From Alphaproteobacteria bacterium (GTDB lineage Bacteria; Pseudomonadota; Alphaproteobacteria; Rhizobiales; Rhizobiaceae), in assembly GCA_024742485.1 (NCBI GenBank), contig JANSYK010000001.1, positions 620,001-684,000 on the forward strand: 64,000 nucleotides of DNA. Direction: 5' to 3'. Position 1 is the stretch's first letter; the number at the start of each line of letters is the position of its first letter. The position numbers were made by a program, and so were the translations under genes. Positions 62,500 through 64,000 of the stretch are shown here, in pieces. Under the pieces are notes generated by a model. That model saw only the letters and a list, made by a program, of their open reading frames with translations. It ran no database searches and had not been told where the DNA came from.

Positions 62500-63861
62500 A
62501 TGCGCCTCGCATTTGCAACGGCCTTTTTTGCGCTCCTGACATTTGCAGGATCCACAGCCCTTTCCGCTGCCGACAACGGCACGGCGCAATTTCGACAGGA
62601 ATTCCTCGCCGGCAAGCTGAAATGGCAGGACGTCCTCGACCGGGCAGCCGCGGAGGGACAGGTCCGTTTCTTGTATTGGGGCGGCAACGATGTGCTCAAT
62701 TTGTGGACCGAGAGCGCCATCGGCCCGGCCATGGAAGCGCTCGGTATCACCATTCTGCCCAATCGGTTGACCAATACGAGAGATGCGGTCGATCTCGTCC
62801 TGGCCGAAACGAAGGCGGGAAAACGCACCGGACAGGGAGATGCCGATCTGATCTGGCTGAATGGCGAGAACTTCTACACCATGGCGCAAAACGATCTGCT
62901 TTTCGGTGGGTTCGCGCAAATCTTGCCCAATTCGGATAATTTCGACTGGAATCCGAACGATCATCGGGCCCATGCCAATTTTTGGGATTTCGGCACGCAG
63001 ATCAAAGACCGCGAAATCCCCTGGTCCAGCGAACAATTCGTTTGCGCGGTGAACCGCCGCTACGTCGCGGAGAATGAGACGCCACATACCTTCGCGGATC
63101 TCAAATCCTATCTGGTCCAGAATCCGCAGAAATTTTCCTATATCAAACCACCCAACGGCAATGGCAGCACCTTTGTTCTGTCGGCGCTCTATGCGTTCAA
63201 TCCTGATGCGACAGGCGCACAACCATTTCAGCAGGCGATCGACACGATTGCGCCGGACGAATTGGCTCGAATCATCGCGCCGGGCATGCGTTATCTGAAG
63301 ACACTCGTCCCTCTTTTGCACAATGACCAGAACGGTGAGACCCATTACCCCCCGGACTCGAAAGCATCGGACAATTTGTTCCGCGAGGGCAAAATACACT
63401 TTACCTGTGAATTCGGCACCTATGCCGCGGCAACCAAGATCGCCACCGGCCACTATCCGAACACCGCGGAAGCAATGATCTTCCCCAAAACATTGATGAT
63501 CAAGAACAAAAACTATCTGGCAATCCCGTCGAATGCGGCCAATCCGGCAGCAGCCCTTGTCCTTGCCAACTACCTGTCTTCCGTCGAGGCCCAGGCTGGC
63601 AAACTGCGTGTTGTCGGATACCCGACGGGCATCGATCACTGGATGCTCACCGACGAAGAGATCAAGTCCATCGAAAGCGCAGCGCCACCGCATGTCGGCG
63701 TGACCCAGGCACAGTTGGACGCCAACGCTGTGCCCGACACCAACGCGTCACTGGTGGACATCATCAACACGGTCTGGCGCAATTACATCGAGAAGGGATC
63801 AGACCGATCGATCGAGGAACTGGTCGCAGACGCCTACGTCCAATCGGGTCACGGCAACTAG
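62500..63861 (+). CDS. YnjB-like extracellular solute-binding protein
   Basis: A 453-residue exported binding protein. ATG 62500 has CGGGAGA upstream and begins a Sec signal ending ALSA near residue 23. After an unusual helical start (FRQEFLAGKLKWQDVLDRAAAEG) it has FLYWGGNDVLNLW and the long type II binding fold of the YnjB (COG4134) family, with PWSSEQFVCAVNRRY in the first lobe. YnjB systems normally pair with a YnjC permease and YnjD ATPase, neither of which follows here. The ligand is unknown. It is cotranscribed with metC by proximity. Confidence 0.85.
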   Translation: MRLAFATAFFALLTFAGSTALSAADNGTAQFRQEFLAGKLKWQDVLDRAAAEGQVRFLYWGGNDVLNLWTESAIGPAMEALGITILPNRLTNTRDAVDLVLAETKAGKRTGQGDADLIWLNGENFYTMAQNDLLFGGFAQILPNSDNFDWNPNDHRAHANFWDFGTQIKDREIPWSSEQFVCAVNRRYVAENETPHTFADLKSYLVQNPQKFSYIKPPNGNGSTFVLSALYAFNPDATGAQPFQQAIDTIAPDELARIIAPGMRYLKTLVPLLHNDQNGETHYPPDSKASDNLFREGKIHFTCEFGTYAAATKIATGHYPNTAEAMIFPKTLMIKNKNYLAIPSNAANPAAALVLANYLSSVEAQAGKLRVVGYPTGIDHWMLTDEEIKSIESAAPPHVGVTQAQLDANAVPDTNASLVDIINTVWRNYIEKGSDRSIEELVADAYVQSGHGN

Positions 63862-63875
63862 CGCCAACGCCTATC

Positions 63876-64000
63876 TCAGCGCTTCAGGACGCCGCCAGCC
63901 GACAGCACGGCCTCGCGTGTATCGACATCGAGCAGCGCGGCATCACCAATGTCGACATCAACGACCGGCAGACCACTCTCGGCAATGATTTGCCGCGCGC
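63876..64000 (-). CDS. C-terminal end of a nucleotidyltransferase-like protein (MocA/MobA-type), truncated by window edge
   Basis: The last 40 codons of a minus-strand gene ending with TGA at 63876-63878. The segment VVDVDIGDAALLDVDTREAV matches the ending of molybdenum-cofactor cytidylyltransferase and related NTP-transferase proteins, where the DVDTxE motif is characteristic. Only the tail is visible, so the assignment is tentative. It converges with the YnjB-like gene, 14 nt apart. Confidence 0.55.
   Translation of the reverse strand, partial: ARQIIAESGLPVVDVDIGDAALLDVDTREAVLSAGGVLKR

Noticed and set aside
62470-63693. A 407-codon minus-strand open frame over the YnjB-like gene
   Set aside because: It is antisense to a gene with a clear signal peptide and binding-protein motifs; the reverse frame shows no coherent domain.
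1-64000. CRISPR arrays, rRNA operons, IS elements, integrase or phage genes
   Set aside because: No regularly spaced repeats, rRNA-like sequence, transposase or integrase motifs were seen; the only repeats are the three palindromic intergenic elements.

Overview
This is a GC-rich chromosomal window (by eye about 57-59% G+C) with few mobile features. The gene content fits an alphaproteobacterium of the order Hyphomicrobiales (Rhizobiales): heme A synthase next to a DUF2842 gene, cysE next to DUF3126, TamA/TamB, a bacterial transglutaminase-like cysteine peptidase, a CHCC zinc-finger protein, AapJ/AapP-like transport parts, ExoP-like polysaccharide machinery, and about 103-bp palindromic elements that resemble rhizobial RIME repeats. 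I would not go below order level. No rRNA, convincing tRNA, IS element, prophage or CRISPR array was seen.

Layout. 0-7 kb: the 3' end of argC, a polysaccharide deacetylase/penicillin-acylase-family pair, ctaA (COX15), DUF2842 and a CelD-type acetyltransferase. 7-14.6 kb: a class III aminotransferase with a divergent LysR regulator, then a leftward four-gene operon (MttB-family methyltransferase, SRPBCC protein, Asp/Glu-racemase-family protein, dimethylglycine-dehydrogenase-like flavoprotein) that looks built for demethylating a methylated amine. 14.9-20.4 kb: a tightly coupled operon of periplasmic binding protein, hybrid histidine kinase, HPt protein and a receiver domain fused to a ten-helix EamA permease. 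20.4-27.8 kb: exopolysaccharide genes (ExoP/Wzc-like, Wza-like, glycosyltransferase, polyprenyl glycosylphosphotransferase, Wzy-like). 27.8-28.5 kb: a decay zone with divergent remnants of a LysR gene and a YdcZ-type permease gene. 28.7-36.7 kb: tamB and tamA, separated by two GST genes on the opposite strand.

37-43.7 kb: an orphan HPPD-like dioxygenase candidate, NAD-malic enzyme, HIT, CBS, rhomboid, PilZ and MmcQ/YjbR proteins, plus a strong terminator without an obvious gene. 43.7-50.4 kb: a nucleoside-salvage locus (nucleoside hydrolase diverging from a SorC-type regulator, then BMP-type binding protein, double ABC ATPase and two permeases) with two tandem 14-bp palindromes in the divergent promoter. 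50.4-64 kb: cysteine peptidase, gamma-carbonic anhydrase, MliC-like protein, DUF3126, cysE, a crotonase, two alpha/beta hydrolases, CHCC zinc finger, FAD monooxygenase, an AapP/AapJ pair without permeases, metC, a YnjB-like binding protein and the end of a nucleotidyltransferase-like gene.

The strongest candidates for something new are: (1) the phosphorelay whose output is a membrane permease rather than a DNA-binding protein; (2) a roughly 103-bp two-hairpin element found three times, each time in the same orientation in the 15-33 nt just upstream of a small gene (DUF2842, CBS, DUF3126); and (3) the orphan HPPD-like protein with an intact His-His-Glu metal triad.
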